From Actinoplanes philippinensis (GTDB lineage: Bacteria > Actinomycetota > Actinomycetes > Mycobacteriales > Micromonosporaceae), in NCBI RefSeq assembly GCF_900113015.1, contig NZ_FONV01000025.1, positions 19,389-83,388 on the forward strand: a DNA stretch of 64,000 bases, given 5' to 3'. Shown here in pieces: positions 36,627-44,826 of the stretch (position 1 is the first letter of the stretch; every line of letters begins with the position of its first letter). The position numbers and the translations under genes were made by a program. Under the pieces are notes generated by a model, which ran no database searches, was not told the origin of the DNA, and saw only the letters and a program-made list of their open reading frames with translations.

Positions 36627-38888
36627 TCAGGTCAGCTGAACCGGCCGGGCCGTGATCATCAGTGCGATGTCGGTCTCCGGCAGCGGGCGCGCGAAGTGGT
36701 ATCCCTGGGCGTAGCGGTATCCGGCCCGGTGCAGCCGCTCGGCCTGCTCGGCGGTCTCCACGCCCTCGGCGACGGCCTGCATCCGCAGTCCCTCGGTGAT
36801 CCCGATCAGGCTGTCCACGATGACGGCCTGCGGGCTGTCGGTGGTCACCCCGTCGACGAACGACTTGTCCACCTTCAGCCAGTCGACCGGGCAGTCCACC
36901 AGCAGGCTGAGCGACGACTGGCCGGTGCCGAAGTCGTCGAGCGCGATGGTCAGCCCCTGCGCGGCCAGCGCCCGCAGCACCTCCAGCGCCACCCCGGTGC
37001 CGAGGACCGCGGTCTCGGTGACCTCCACGGTCAGCCGGGACGGGTCGACCCCGGCCGCCGACAGCATCTCCGCCACCTCCGCCGGGAAGCCGGGCTCGCC
37101 CAGCTGGCGGGCCGACACGTTGACGCTGACCTTGGCCGGCGCGTCCGGCCCGAGCTCGCGCTCCCACCGGGCGGCCTGCCCGACGGCCTGCTCCAGGACC
37201 CAGCGGCCCAGCTCGACGATCTGCCCGTTGCGCTCGGCCAGCGGGATGAACACGGCCGGCGAGACCAGGCCGTGCGCCGGGTGCCGCCAGCGGACCAGGG
37301 CCTCCACCCCGGCGAGCCGGCCGTGCGGCAGCTCGACGATCGGCTGGTAGACCAGGAACAACTCGTCGCGGGCGATGGCCTGGCGCAGGTCGGCGGCGAG
37401 CCGGGCGTCGTCGTCGGCGAGCCGGTCCATGATCGGGTCGAACCAGGTCCACCGGCCGCCACCCGCGGTCTTCGCGGCGTACATCGCCACGTCGGCGCGG
37501 CGCAGCAGCTCCCCGGCGGTGTCGTCGGGACGGCTCGCGGTCACGCCGAGGCTGATCCGGGGTGTCATCTCCAGGTCGCCGGCCAGCACCGGCCTCTGCA
37601 CCACGGCGAGCAGCTCGTGCAGCAGCGCGTCGGTGTCCGCCTCGGTCCGGCCGGGCAGGAGCAGGGTGAACTCGTCGCCGCCGAGGCGGGCCACGGTGTC
37701 GCCGGGAAGCAGCCGGTCCCGCAGGCGGTGGCTGATCGTCTGCAGCAGGGCGTCGCCGGTGGTGTGGCCGTACCGGTCGTTCACCTCCTTGAAGTCGTCC
37801 AGGTCGAGCAGCGCCACCACGAACGGCTCACCGCCGGACAGCCGCGCCGACAGCTCCCCGGTGTACGCCGCCCGGCTCCCGATCCCGGTGAGCGCGTCGT
37901 GGGTCACCTGGTGGTCGACGGCTTCCAGCAGACGCCTGTTCTCGTGCATGGTGGTGAGCTGCCGCAGCACCACGAGCAGGGTGACCACGGTGGCGGCGAT
38001 CGCCATCCGCGCCTCCTCGCCGCTCTGCGGGATCTCCGTCTCCAGGACCGCGAACAGGAGAAGACCGACGGAGAGGTACGGCGCGAGGCTGAGCCGCCGC
38101 GACACGGGCCGGGCCGGTGGCCGGCGCCGGCCGCGGGACTGCCGGCGGGCCGCGAGGATCGCGGTGATCTGGGACATCGGGAAGGCGATCAGGGCGGTGT
38201 GCAGGTACGGCCGGTCGACGATGAACGGCGCCATCGTCCCGCTCGCCGCGGCCAGGGCCACCCCGGCCGAGAGGATGTGCAGCGAGCCCCGGTCCAGGCC
38301 GCCGGCTCCCGCGAAGGCCACCTTCACGAAGGTGATCAGGGAGACCGCCGCCACCATGAGGATCACCAGCATCGACGCCGGTTTGGCGTTGGGGGAGCCG
38401 GTGAAGTCGATCCGGCTCAGCGACCAGTGCCAGATCAGCACTCCGGTGGTGACCACGACGATGCCGGAGTCCAGGCCGAACCGGATCCAGTCGGCGCTGC
38501 TGCGCTGCCAGGTGGGCAGCCGCAGCAGCGCCCAGAGCACCACGGCCAGCGCGCACCCGAAGATCAGCTGGGTCCGGACGCTGTTCTGCTGGGACAGCGC
38601 CGGCCCGGCCAGGGCGTCGTACATGCAGCTGAGCGAGGCCGGGATGAGCAGCGCGCAGCCGAGGCCGAGCCGGCCCCAGAACGCGCGGGTGGGGTGGTCC
38701 AGGGCGGCGCACCGGGCGGTCCGCCGGCACTCCAGGACGACCAGCAGTGACATCACCGGCATCACCAGCCAGGCGATCGCCGGATGACTCCAGGTGTGGC
38801 CCAGGCCGATGAGGAACCAGCCGACCTGGACGGCGAACAGGCCGAGGGCGGTGATCAGGACGAGATCGGGGCGGTGCCGGACGTACAT
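36627..38888 (-). CDS. Polytopic membrane GGDEF-EAL c-di-GMP signalling protein
   Basis: The 753-aa protein has an N-terminal membrane region of about eight helices (1-300) without a recognisable MHYT motif, then a GGDEF domain (GGDEF near 401, RLGGDEFTLLLP) and an EAL domain (VEALVRW near 525, EVTET, LDDFGTGQSS). Both catalytic motifs are kept. It is 59 bases upstream of the PAS-GGDEF-EAL gene on the same strand, so the two may be co-transcribed and act on the same local c-di-GMP pool. In actinomycetes such proteins control development and sporulation, which would fit but is not shown here. Confidence 0.92.
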   Translation of the reverse strand: MYVRHRPDLVLITALGLFAVQVGWFLIGLGHTWSHPAIAWLVMPVMSLLVVLECRRTARCAALDHPTRAFWGRLGLGCALLIPASLSCMYDALAGPALSQQNSVRTQLIFGCALAVVLWALLRLPTWQRSSADWIRFGLDSGIVVVTTGVLIWHWSLSRIDFTGSPNAKPASMLVILMVAAVSLITFVKVAFAGAGGLDRGSLHILSAGVALAAASGTMAPFIVDRPYLHTALIAFPMSQITAILAARRQSRGRRRPPARPVSRRLSLAPYLSVGLLLFAVLETEIPQSGEEARMAIAATVVTLLVVLRQLTTMHENRRLLEAVDHQVTHDALTGIGSRAAYTGELSARLSGGEPFVVALLDLDDFKEVNDRYGHTTGDALLQTISHRLRDRLLPGDTVARLGGDEFTLLLPGRTEADTDALLHELLAVVQRPVLAGDLEMTPRISLGVTASRPDDTAGELLRRADVAMYAAKTAGGGRWTWFDPIMDRLADDDARLAADLRQAIARDELFLVYQPIVELPHGRLAGVEALVRWRHPAHGLVSPAVFIPLAERNGQIVELGRWVLEQAVGQAARWERELGPDAPAKVSVNVSARQLGEPGFPAEVAEMLSAAGVDPSRLTVEVTETAVLGTGVALEVLRALAAQGLTIALDDFGTGQSSLSLLVDCPVDWLKVDKSFVDGVTTDSPQAVIVDSLIGITEGLRMQAVAEGVETAEQAERLHRAGYRYAQGYHFARPLPETDIALMITARPVQLT

Positions 38889-39036
38889 GGTCCGCTGATC
38901 GGATCGGCGCCGGACGGGTGTAGGAAATGTCAGCTCTATCCCAGCCGTTCGGTCCCCTCAGGGTCAGCCGACCTCGGCCGATCAGGACCGTTCGAACGGC
39001 GGCTGTCCGGCCGCCCGCGCCCGGAGGTGACCGCTG

Positions 39037-39261
39037 GTGGATCCGCTGCTGCTGCTCCTGCGTGAAGAGATGTCCCGCAAGCTGTCGGAGGCGGCCGGCA
39101 CGATGGCCGCGACCATGGAGGTGCTCAGCGCGACCCGGACGATCGCCGGTGACGTGCGCGGCACCGAGTCGCTGCGCGCCGCCATCGAGGAGTTGGGCAC
39201 CACCCGCGACCACCTGCTCCAGCAGGCCCGCACCCTGGAGGCGTTCGCGCCGCGGGGCTGA
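39037..39261 (+). CDS. Small helical protein of unknown function
   Basis: The 74-aa product starts at a GTG preceded by a near-ideal GGAGGTGA (39023-39030). It reads as one or two amphipathic helices, with heptad-like spacing in EEMSRKLSEAAGTMAATMEVL and ELGTTRDHLLQQARTLEAF. There is no Cys, membrane span or signal peptide. It is divergent from the GGDEF-EAL gene and 48 bases before the histidine phosphatase gene. A 12-base palindrome (CCGTTCGAACGG, 38988-38999) lies just upstream and could be a regulator site. Function unknown. Confidence 0.72.
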   Translation: MDPLLLLLREEMSRKLSEAAGTMAATMEVLSATRTIAGDVRGTESLRAAIEELGTTRDHLLQQARTLEAFAPRG

Positions 39262-39309
39262 CCTGGGCCGGGCGGGATAACGGCGGCCCGGCGTGGGTAA
39301 GGCCCCGGC

Positions 39310-40026
39310 ATGGAGCAACTGCACTGGCTGGCGGTGGTGCGGCACGGTCTCAGCACCGGCAACGTCACCGCCCAGGACGCCGAGACGTCCGGCGCCGAGC
39401 TGATCGACATCCCGGAGCGCGACGCCGACGTGCCGCTCGCCCCGGCCGGCCGGGAGCAGGCCGAGGCCGTCGGCCGCCACCTGGCCGGGCGCCGGCTCGA
39501 TCTGGCGGTGGTCTCGCCCTATCGGCGCACCCGGCAGACCGCGGAGATCGCGCTCGCCGGCAGCGGCGTCCCGGTCGTCGTCGACGAGCGCCTGCGCGAC
39601 CGGGAGCTGGGCGTGCTGGACCTGCTGACCGCCCGCGGGGTGCGGGCCCGCCTGCCGGACGAGGCCCGCCGGCGGGAGCGGCTCGGCAAGTTCTACTACC
39701 GCCCGCCGGGCGGCGAGTCCTGGGCCGACGTGCTGCTGCGGCTGCGCGCCGTGCTCCGCGAGATCCGCGAGGACCACCCCGGCGGCCGGGTCGTCCTGTT
39801 CGCCCACGAGGCGACCGTGCTGATGGTCCGCTACCTGGCCGAGCACCTGAGCGAGCCCGAACTGATGGAGCTGGCCCGCGGCAGCACGATCGCGAACTGC
39901 TCGATCAGCAGCTGGCGGCTCACCGCCGGCCGGCTCGAACCGGAGCTGTTCAACGCGGTCGACCACCTGCACCGGCACGACGCCCCGCCGACCACGCAGG
40001 AGGACGTCAATGCCGAACCGGTCTGA
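39310..40026 (+). CDS. Histidine phosphatase (phosphoglycerate-mutase-like) family protein
   Basis: The 238-aa protein has the RHG catalytic motif in VVRHGLSTGN near residue 11, the second Arg in SPYRRTRQTAE, the Glu in RLRDRELG, and the second catalytic His in VLFAHEATV. This set defines the branch-1 histidine phosphatases; the substrate could be a sugar phosphate or phosphoprotein and is not decidable. The 3' end overlaps the next gene by 17 bases, so the two are one transcription unit. Confidence 0.88.
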   Translation: MEQLHWLAVVRHGLSTGNVTAQDAETSGAELIDIPERDADVPLAPAGREQAEAVGRHLAGRRLDLAVVSPYRRTRQTAEIALAGSGVPVVVDERLRDRELGVLDLLTARGVRARLPDEARRRERLGKFYYRPPGGESWADVLLRLRAVLREIREDHPGGRVVLFAHEATVLMVRYLAEHLSEPELMELARGSTIANCSISSWRLTAGRLEPELFNAVDHLHRHDAPPTTQEDVNAEPV

Positions 40027-40855
40027 GGAACGGGTCGTCACACCCGGGCTGCTGCGCGACTGGCCGCTGCCGAGCCCGACGGGTGACAAGACGTCGCGGG
40101 GCACCGTGCTGGTGATCGGCGGCGCCCGGTGCACGCCGGGCGCGGTGCTGCTGGCCGGGGTCGCGGCGATGCGGGCCGGCGCCGGGCGGCTGCAACTGGC
40201 GGTCGCGGAGGAGTCGGCGGTGCCGTTGAGCATCAGCGTCCCGGAGGCGAAGGTGGTGGGCCTGACACCGGACGGCGCGCCCTCCGACGAGGTGCTGGAG
40301 ATGTCCGCCGCGGCCGACGTGATCGCGCTCGGGCCGGGGCTCGACGACGTCGACCGGACGACCCGGCTGATGACGGCGGTTCTCGGCGCGGCCGGCCGGG
40401 ACACCGCGGTGGTGCTCGACGCGTACGCCCTCGGCGCCCTCAGCAAGGACGCCGGCCTGCTGCGCCAGTCCCGGGCCGTGCTCACCCCCAACCTGGTCGA
40501 GGCCGGCCACCTCCTGGGCCGCGACCCCGGCGACGACCTGGCCGGGGCCGCTCACGAACTGGCCGTCCGCCACGACGCGGTGGTCTCCGTCCACGGCCAC
40601 ATCGCCGCGCCGGACGGGTCGGCCTGGCGGGAGGAGAGCGGCGACGCCGGCCTGGGCACCTCCGGCAGCGGGGACGTCCGCGCCGGGATCGTGGCCGGGC
40701 TGCTGGCCCGTGGGGCCGAGCCGGCGCAGGCCGCCTGCTGGGCCGCGTTCGCGCACGCGGTCAGCGGCCAGCGGCTGGCTCCCCGGTTCGGCCGGGTGGG
40801 CTTCCTGGCCCGTGAGCTCGTCGACCAGGTGGCATCGACGATCGCCTCGGTCTGA
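40010..40855 (+). CDS. nnrD: ADP/ATP-dependent NAD(P)H-hydrate dehydratase
   Basis: The enzyme repairs hydrated NAD(P)H by ATP- or ADP-driven dehydration. The 281-aa ribokinase-like protein has DKTSRGTVLVIGGARCTPGA at the N-terminus, ALGPGL in the middle, TPNLVEAGHLLG, and the nucleotide-binding anion hole GTSGSGDVRAGIVAGLLARG. The related YjeF N-terminal epimerase domain is absent, so this is the stand-alone dehydratase. The start ATG has GGAGG upstream and lies inside the phosphatase gene. Confidence 0.88.
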   Translation: MPNRSEERVVTPGLLRDWPLPSPTGDKTSRGTVLVIGGARCTPGAVLLAGVAAMRAGAGRLQLAVAEESAVPLSISVPEAKVVGLTPDGAPSDEVLEMSAAADVIALGPGLDDVDRTTRLMTAVLGAAGRDTAVVLDAYALGALSKDAGLLRQSRAVLTPNLVEAGHLLGRDPGDDLAGAAHELAVRHDAVVSVHGHIAAPDGSAWREESGDAGLGTSGSGDVRAGIVAGLLARGAEPAQAACWAAFAHAVSGQRLAPRFGRVGFLARELVDQVASTIASV

Positions 40856-40865
40856 CCGTTCGTGA

Positions 40866-41894
40866 TCAGGTCTCGAACGACGCCCAGTCCAGGCCGATGC
40901 GGCGCAGACGGCGTAGTGCGGCCGGGTCGCGGGCGGCGACGTACACCTCGAACCAGTCGGCGTCGTCCTCACCGACCAGCGCCACCGTGTCCGGCCCGGC
41001 GTAGATCCGGGTCCGCGCGCACGGCCAGCGCAGCGGCCGCAGCGGCACCCGTTTCAGCGGCGCGACGATCCGCCGGGCCTGCGCCCGGTCGGCGAAGGCC
41101 ATCCCACCCGGTGCGAGACCTTCCGGCGGCCGGTCCATCGCCACCCGGGTCAGGGTCAGCAGCAGGAGGTACGCCGACAGCCGTTCCCGCTCGCGCAGGG
41201 GCTGGTCGCTGAGCCCTCGGTAGTAGACGTGCGGGTCCTCGGCGCCCGCCTCGATCAGCAGCTCGAACGTGCCGTCCCCGGACTCGCCGAAGACCCGTGG
41301 GTCACCCGGCCCGGGTTCGGGGTGGATCTGCAGCGCCCCGTCGTACAGCTCCGGTCGTCCGCCGGCCAGCAGGTGGAAGGCCCGCAGCGGCTCCGGCTGC
41401 CCGCCGGCCGGTGGCGGGGCGCCGGCCGGGACGTGGCCGTACCAGTCGCCGACGAACCCTTCGAGGGCCTTGATCGGGTCCTCCGGCAGCAGGTCGAGCC
41501 AGTCCGCGCCGGCGGTGGCGCCGGCCGTGCCGGCGACGGTCAGCAGATGCTCCGGCAGGGGCGTATCCAGCCGCAGGTCAAGCCGTTTGAGCAGGCCACG
41601 GCGTCGGGCAGCCTCGGTGACCCGGGCGGTGCCGAGCGCCAGGCAGCCGTCCGGCAGCCGGGCGAAGGTGTGCAGCGCGGGCCCGTCGCCGCCGGTGAGC
41701 CGGCCCTCGACCAACCGGGGGAACGGGCCGTCGACCCGCAGGTCCTCCGCGTTGCGCAGCCCGGTGGCGATCACGACGGTGCCGTCCGGACCGGCCGCGA
41801 AGACGGCGTCAGCGGTCTCGTGGACCCGCGCGCCCGGCCCGGCCACGGCGAGCGCCGCGCTCTCGGCGACGACGGACCAGAGGCGGATCTCCAC
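40866..41894 (-). CDS. Uncharacterised protein, 342 aa
   Basis: I do not recognise a domain. The protein is hydrophilic, without signal peptide or membrane span. Patches include VEIRLWSVVAESAALAVAGPG at the proposed start, DWLDLLPEDPIKALEGFVGDWYG, and a C-terminal WFEVYVAARDPAALRRLRRIG. The frame is open for another 315 bases upstream, but that extension is Arg/Ser-rich, crosses a perfect 14-base hairpin, and enters the divergent esterase gene, so I place the start at the GTG at 41894. It is tail-to-tail with the NAD(P)HX dehydratase gene, 10 bases apart. Confidence 0.68.
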   Translation of the reverse strand: MEIRLWSVVAESAALAVAGPGARVHETADAVFAAGPDGTVVIATGLRNAEDLRVDGPFPRLVEGRLTGGDGPALHTFARLPDGCLALGTARVTEAARRRGLLKRLDLRLDTPLPEHLLTVAGTAGATAGADWLDLLPEDPIKALEGFVGDWYGHVPAGAPPPAGGQPEPLRAFHLLAGGRPELYDGALQIHPEPGPGDPRVFGESGDGTFELLIEAGAEDPHVYYRGLSDQPLRERERLSAYLLLLTLTRVAMDRPPEGLAPGGMAFADRAQARRIVAPLKRVPLRPLRWPCARTRIYAGPDTVALVGEDDADWFEVYVAARDPAALRRLRRIGLDWASFET

Positions 41895-41977
41895 CGGCCC
41901 ACCGTAGATCCCGCCGGCCAGCGGCGCCGCGCCGGTGGCCGGGACCGCCGAGCCCTGTCGACGCACGTCGGGACGGT

Positions 41978-42016
41978 GCGCGCGGGTGGCCTCCCCCTCG
42001 GCGGCCACCCGCGCGC
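41978..42016. other. Perfect 14-bp stem-loop in a divergent intergenic region
   Basis: GCGCGCGGGTGGCC pairs with GGCCACCCGCGCGC across an 11-base C-rich loop. It lies about 90 bases from either flanking start in the 214-base gap between two divergent genes. No T-run follows on either strand, so it is not a standard terminator. It could be a leader structure, part of a small RNA, or a nucleoid-protein site. Nothing else is evident in this gap. Confidence 0.7.
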
Positions 42017-42108
42017 GAGTCTCCGACGGTATCCGGTGCCGGCGGCTTCTGCCCCGCGCCTGACGAGACCCGTACCGGATCCGTACACGTACGGCGGACG
42101 ATGCGCCC

Positions 42109-43020
42109 ATGCCCCGCCTGCTGCCGCTCGCGCTCACGCTGCTGTTCCTGCTGCCCGCCGGATGCTCCCGCGACGACGACCCGATCGGTCCCGGAAGCAC
42201 CACGCACACCCTGGGAGAACGGACCTTCCGTACCTACCGTCCGCCGTCGCTGCCGTCCGGGCGGGCGGTCCCGCTGGTGCTGGTGCTGCACGGCGGGGCG
42301 GGTTCCGGGACACAGGCGGAGCGGGCGTACGGCTGGGACGCCGCCGCCGACCGCGACGGTTTCCTGGTCGCCTACCCCGACGGCGCCGGCCGCTCGTGGA
42401 ACGCCGGCCCCGGCTGCTGCGGCCCGGCCACCCGGGACGGCGTCGACGACGTCGCGTTCCTCGAGGCCGTGGTGGCGGCGGTGTCCCGGGGCGCGCCGGT
42501 CGACGCGTCCCGGGTCCGGGTCACCGGCATGTCCAACGGGGCGATGATGGCGTACCGGCTGGCCTGCGACAGCACCGTCTTCTCCGCGATCGCCCCGGTC
42601 GCCGGCACCGTCATCGGCGACTGCCCGCACCCCGCGCCGGTCGCGGTCCTGCACGTCCACGGCACCGCCGACGGGAGCGTCCCGTGGGCGGGCGGCCCCG
42701 GCAGACGCGACAACGGCGGCGCCGGCCGTGTCCCGATCCGCATCGACGGCCCGGCCGTGCCCGACATGATCGCCGCGTGGCGTTCCGCCGCCTCCTGCGC
42801 CGCACCGGCCGAAACCGTCGACGGCCCGGTGACCAGGTCGATCGCTGCCTGTCCGGGCGGCCGCACGGTCGAACTGATCAGCATCGCCGGCGCGGGCCAC
42901 CAGTGGCCCGGCGCCACCCCGGCCAACCCGGCCGTCACCGCGGCTCTCGGCCTCGACCCGCCGTCCACCGCCGTGGACGCCACCACCGAGATAGCCCGCT
43001 TCTTCGCCGCCGCCCCCTGA
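42109..43020 (+). CDS. Secreted lipoprotein esterase, PHB-depolymerase/feruloyl-esterase family
   Basis: The 303-aa alpha/beta hydrolase has a lipoprotein signal ending LLPAGC, so it should be anchored outside the membrane. The catalytic Ser is in GMSNGA, the oxyanion region in LVLHGGAGSG, and the final His in AGAGHQWPG. The family (LpqC-like in Mycobacterium) covers polyhydroxybutyrate depolymerases and feruloyl or acetyl xylan esterases; the substrate is undecided. There are several cysteines (GCCGP, CDS, DCPHP), probably in disulfides. The ribosome site is weak. A 16-base tandem repeat begins at the stop codon. Confidence 0.86.
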   Translation: MPRLLPLALTLLFLLPAGCSRDDDPIGPGSTTHTLGERTFRTYRPPSLPSGRAVPLVLVLHGGAGSGTQAERAYGWDAAADRDGFLVAYPDGAGRSWNAGPGCCGPATRDGVDDVAFLEAVVAAVSRGAPVDASRVRVTGMSNGAMMAYRLACDSTVFSAIAPVAGTVIGDCPHPAPVAVLHVHGTADGSVPWAGGPGRRDNGGAGRVPIRIDGPAVPDMIAAWRSAASCAAPAETVDGPVTRSIAACPGGRTVELISIAGAGHQWPGATPANPAVTAALGLDPPSTAVDATTEIARFFAAAP

Positions 43021-43096
43021 AGTTCGCCGCTCCTGAAGCTCGCCGCTCCTGAAGCCCGCCGCTCCTGAAGCCCGCCGCTCCTGAAGCCCGCCGCTT
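43017..43096. repeat. 16-bp tandem repeat, five copies, starting in the esterase stop codon
   Basis: Five head-to-tail units of CTGAAG(C/T)(C/T)CGCCGCT(C/T) fill 43017-43096 exactly. Each unit holds a TGA, and because 16 is not a multiple of 3 the TGAs fall in all three plus-strand frames within three units. The first TGA is the real stop of the esterase gene. The last unit differs by one base. This is a minisatellite-like tract, too short and lacking spacers for CRISPR. Confidence 0.95.
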
Positions 43097-43152
43097 TTAG
43101 AACGGCCCCTGGAGCGCGCCGCCCTCTGGAAACGCGGGACCGGCCGTGGGGT

Positions 43153-43668
43153 TCAGCCCTCCTCGTGGTCGGTGGCTCGGGCGGCGCACAGGAACGTGCC
43201 GCCGACCGCGAACGCGCCGAGCACCGCGAGCGAGATCTGGGTCTCGTGGTCGAGCTGCCGGTCGTAGGCGGGCCTGTCGACGACGGTCTCCCGATCGTGG
43301 TCGACGAGCAGGTACTCGGCGCCGCGCCGTTGTGGTGTGCCGTCGAGCGCGGCGAACGCCAGCACCAGCGCCAGCCAGAAGCCGAAGAACGTCAGCGCCG
43401 CCGCTATCGCCGCCCACAGCGGCACATGCGGCGGGACCCATGACGCGAGACGCCACAGCCGCCGGGGCTGCCGGGTCTGGTAGCCGCGCCGGTTGGCGAG
43501 GATGCCGGCCGCGAACCCCGGCACGGTCAGGAGGGCGGCGAACCCCACGGCGACCGGCATGATCACCGGGCGGGCGGCGAACGCGTACGCGATGATGAGC
43601 GCCGCCGCCCACAGCACGCCGGCCCCGCACACCAGACTCAACCCGATCAGGCCTCGACGTGAGAACAT
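43153..43668 (-). CDS. Small multi-span membrane protein, unknown
   Basis: The 171-aa protein has about four hydrophobic spans: GLSLVCGAGVLWAAALIIAY, VIMPVAVGFAALLTVPGFAA, WAAIAAALTFFGFWLALVLA, and LAVLGAFAVGGTFLCAA near the end. Between spans 3 and 4 a charged loop contains EYLLVDHDRETVVDRPAYDRQ. No family is recognised. A GTG one codon earlier is an alternative start; no clear ribosome site exists for either. It converges with the esterase gene across the repeat tract. Confidence 0.75.
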   Translation of the reverse strand: MFSRRGLIGLSLVCGAGVLWAAALIIAYAFAARPVIMPVAVGFAALLTVPGFAAGILANRRGYQTRQPRRLWRLASWVPPHVPLWAAIAAALTFFGFWLALVLAFAALDGTPQRRGAEYLLVDHDRETVVDRPAYDRQLDHETQISLAVLGAFAVGGTFLCAARATDHEEG

Positions 43669-43790
43669 CACCGTCGACGCTAATGTCCCGCATGCCCCGC
43701 AGGAGTGCTTTTCGCGCTATCCGCCGAGCGCGGTCCGACCGTTGCGGCGATTCGTCAGCGCTGCTCCCGCCGCGTTCCTACAGTCGGGAG

Positions 43791-44258
43791 ATGCTGACCA
43801 GCCGGGTGCTCCTCTCCGTCGCGGCGGCTCTCCTGGTCGCCGTCCCCGTCGTGCCGGCGGTCGCCGTGCCCTCGCCGCCGCCGCTGCACCAGGGCTGGAT
43901 CGTCACCGAGAAGACCCCGCACCGCTGTCTCACCGGCGGCCCGGCCGGCACGGTCCTGCACACCGGCGTCTGCGACCGGGCGAACCGGGACCAGGACTTC
44001 TATCAGACCAGCGAGGGCCACTTCACCCAGGGCGAGAACTGTGTGCAGCCGAACCCGACCGGCTCGCGGGTGGTGGTGGCCCGCTGCACCTACCAGGCGA
44101 ACCAGAACTGGTGGTACACCACGACGCTGCAGGCCGGCGGTTCGCGGGGCCGCTGCCTCACCGAGCTGTCGGTGGACGCCGCAGGCTTGGGCAAGGTACG
44201 CCTCCGTGACTGCACCGGCGCGGTGACGCAGCGCTGGCGGTCGGTGAACCCCGGGTAG
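43791..44258 (+). CDS. Secreted Cys-rich protein resembling a ricin-type lectin domain
   Basis: The 155-aa product has a clean signal peptide (LLSVAAALLVAVPVVPAVAV) and a mature part of about 130 residues with six cysteines and QxW-like spots: ANRDQDFYQ, ANQNWWYTT and VTQRWRSV. This pattern suggests a beta-trefoil carbohydrate-binding fold of the ricin B type, but the match is weak. A GGGAG sequence directly abuts the ATG, which is too close for a normal ribosome site. The mRNA might be leaderless, or the start may differ. Neighbours give no hint. Confidence 0.68.
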   Translation: MLTSRVLLSVAAALLVAVPVVPAVAVPSPPPLHQGWIVTEKTPHRCLTGGPAGTVLHTGVCDRANRDQDFYQTSEGHFTQGENCVQPNPTGSRVVVARCTYQANQNWWYTTTLQAGGSRGRCLTELSVDAAGLGKVRLRDCTGAVTQRWRSVNPG

Positions 44259-44301
44259 TTCCCGCCCCGTACAGGGATCGAGGATCGTTTATGGTTCTCG
44301 G

Positions 44302-44739
44302 GTGCGCGCGGACGGTGCGGGGGATGACGGGTGCCGCTGGTGCGGTGACCGCCGGGACGAGACCGAGTTCGGCCTGCGGGTCTGGTCGGGGCGGGTCACC
44401 GACACGTATGTGCCGAGGCGGTCGTTCGTCCGGGGGTACGCGATCGTGGTGTGGCGCGGCCGGCACGTGGTCGAGCCGATCGATCTGAGCCCGGTCGAGT
44501 CCGATCTGTATCACCGCGAGGTGCTGACCGTGGCCCGGGCGATCCGGGATTGTTTCCGCCCGGCCAAGCTCAACTATCTGACCCTGGGTGACCGGCGGTC
44601 GCACCTGCACACCCACGTGGCCGCCCGCTATCCGGACGACGTGGGCGGGTCGGGGCCGCTGCCCGCGGGCGAGCCGCCGGTGCTGGCCGAGGAGACGTGG
44701 CGCGCGGATGCCGCGGCCGTGAAGATCCTGTTGTCCTGA
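44302..44739 (+). CDS. HIT-family nucleotide hydrolase/transferase
   Basis: The 145-aa protein has the histidine-triad signature HLHTHVAARY near residue 100, which corresponds to the H-x-H-x-H core of diadenosine-polyphosphate hydrolases and related AMP-lysine hydrolases. An N-terminal CRWCGDR pair of cysteines may bind zinc. The family release AMP from dinucleoside polyphosphates or nucleotide adducts; the exact substrate is unknown. It starts at a GTG with a weak ribosome site. Confidence 0.82.
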   Translation: MRADGAGDDGCRWCGDRRDETEFGLRVWSGRVTDTYVPRRSFVRGYAIVVWRGRHVVEPIDLSPVESDLYHREVLTVARAIRDCFRPAKLNYLTLGDRRSHLHTHVAARYPDDVGGSGPLPAGEPPVLAEETWRADAAAVKILLS

Positions 44740-44763
44740 GAACAGGCGTGTACTCTGGACGCT

Positions 44764-44786
44764 CGCACGTCTAAGAATCGCGTGCG
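44764..44786. promoter_or_regulatory. Inverted repeat upstream of the HelD gene
   Basis: CGCACG and CGTGCG (44764-44769 and 44781-44786) form 6-base arms around 11 bases, about 40 bases before the chosen GTG start. It could be a regulator site or leader hairpin. I do not see the GGGGCTTGC-type rifamycin-associated element known upstream of some actinomycete helR genes. Confidence 0.35.
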
Positions 44787-44826
44787 GCAGAAAGTCCCAC
44801 CATTAGATTACGCCTGGGGGCTCAGA

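Noticed and set aside
36696..38750. A 684-codon plus-strand frame opposite the second GGDEF-EAL gene
   Set aside because: The minus strand has intact GGDEF and EAL motifs; the plus-strand text is compositional shadow.
41895..42209. N-terminal extension of the 40866-41894 gene
   Set aside because: The extension is Arg/Ser-rich, crosses a perfect hairpin and overlaps the start of the divergent esterase gene.
43017..43096. CRISPR or attachment-site interpretation of the 16-bp repeat
   Set aside because: No spacers, very short, no integrase or tRNA nearby.
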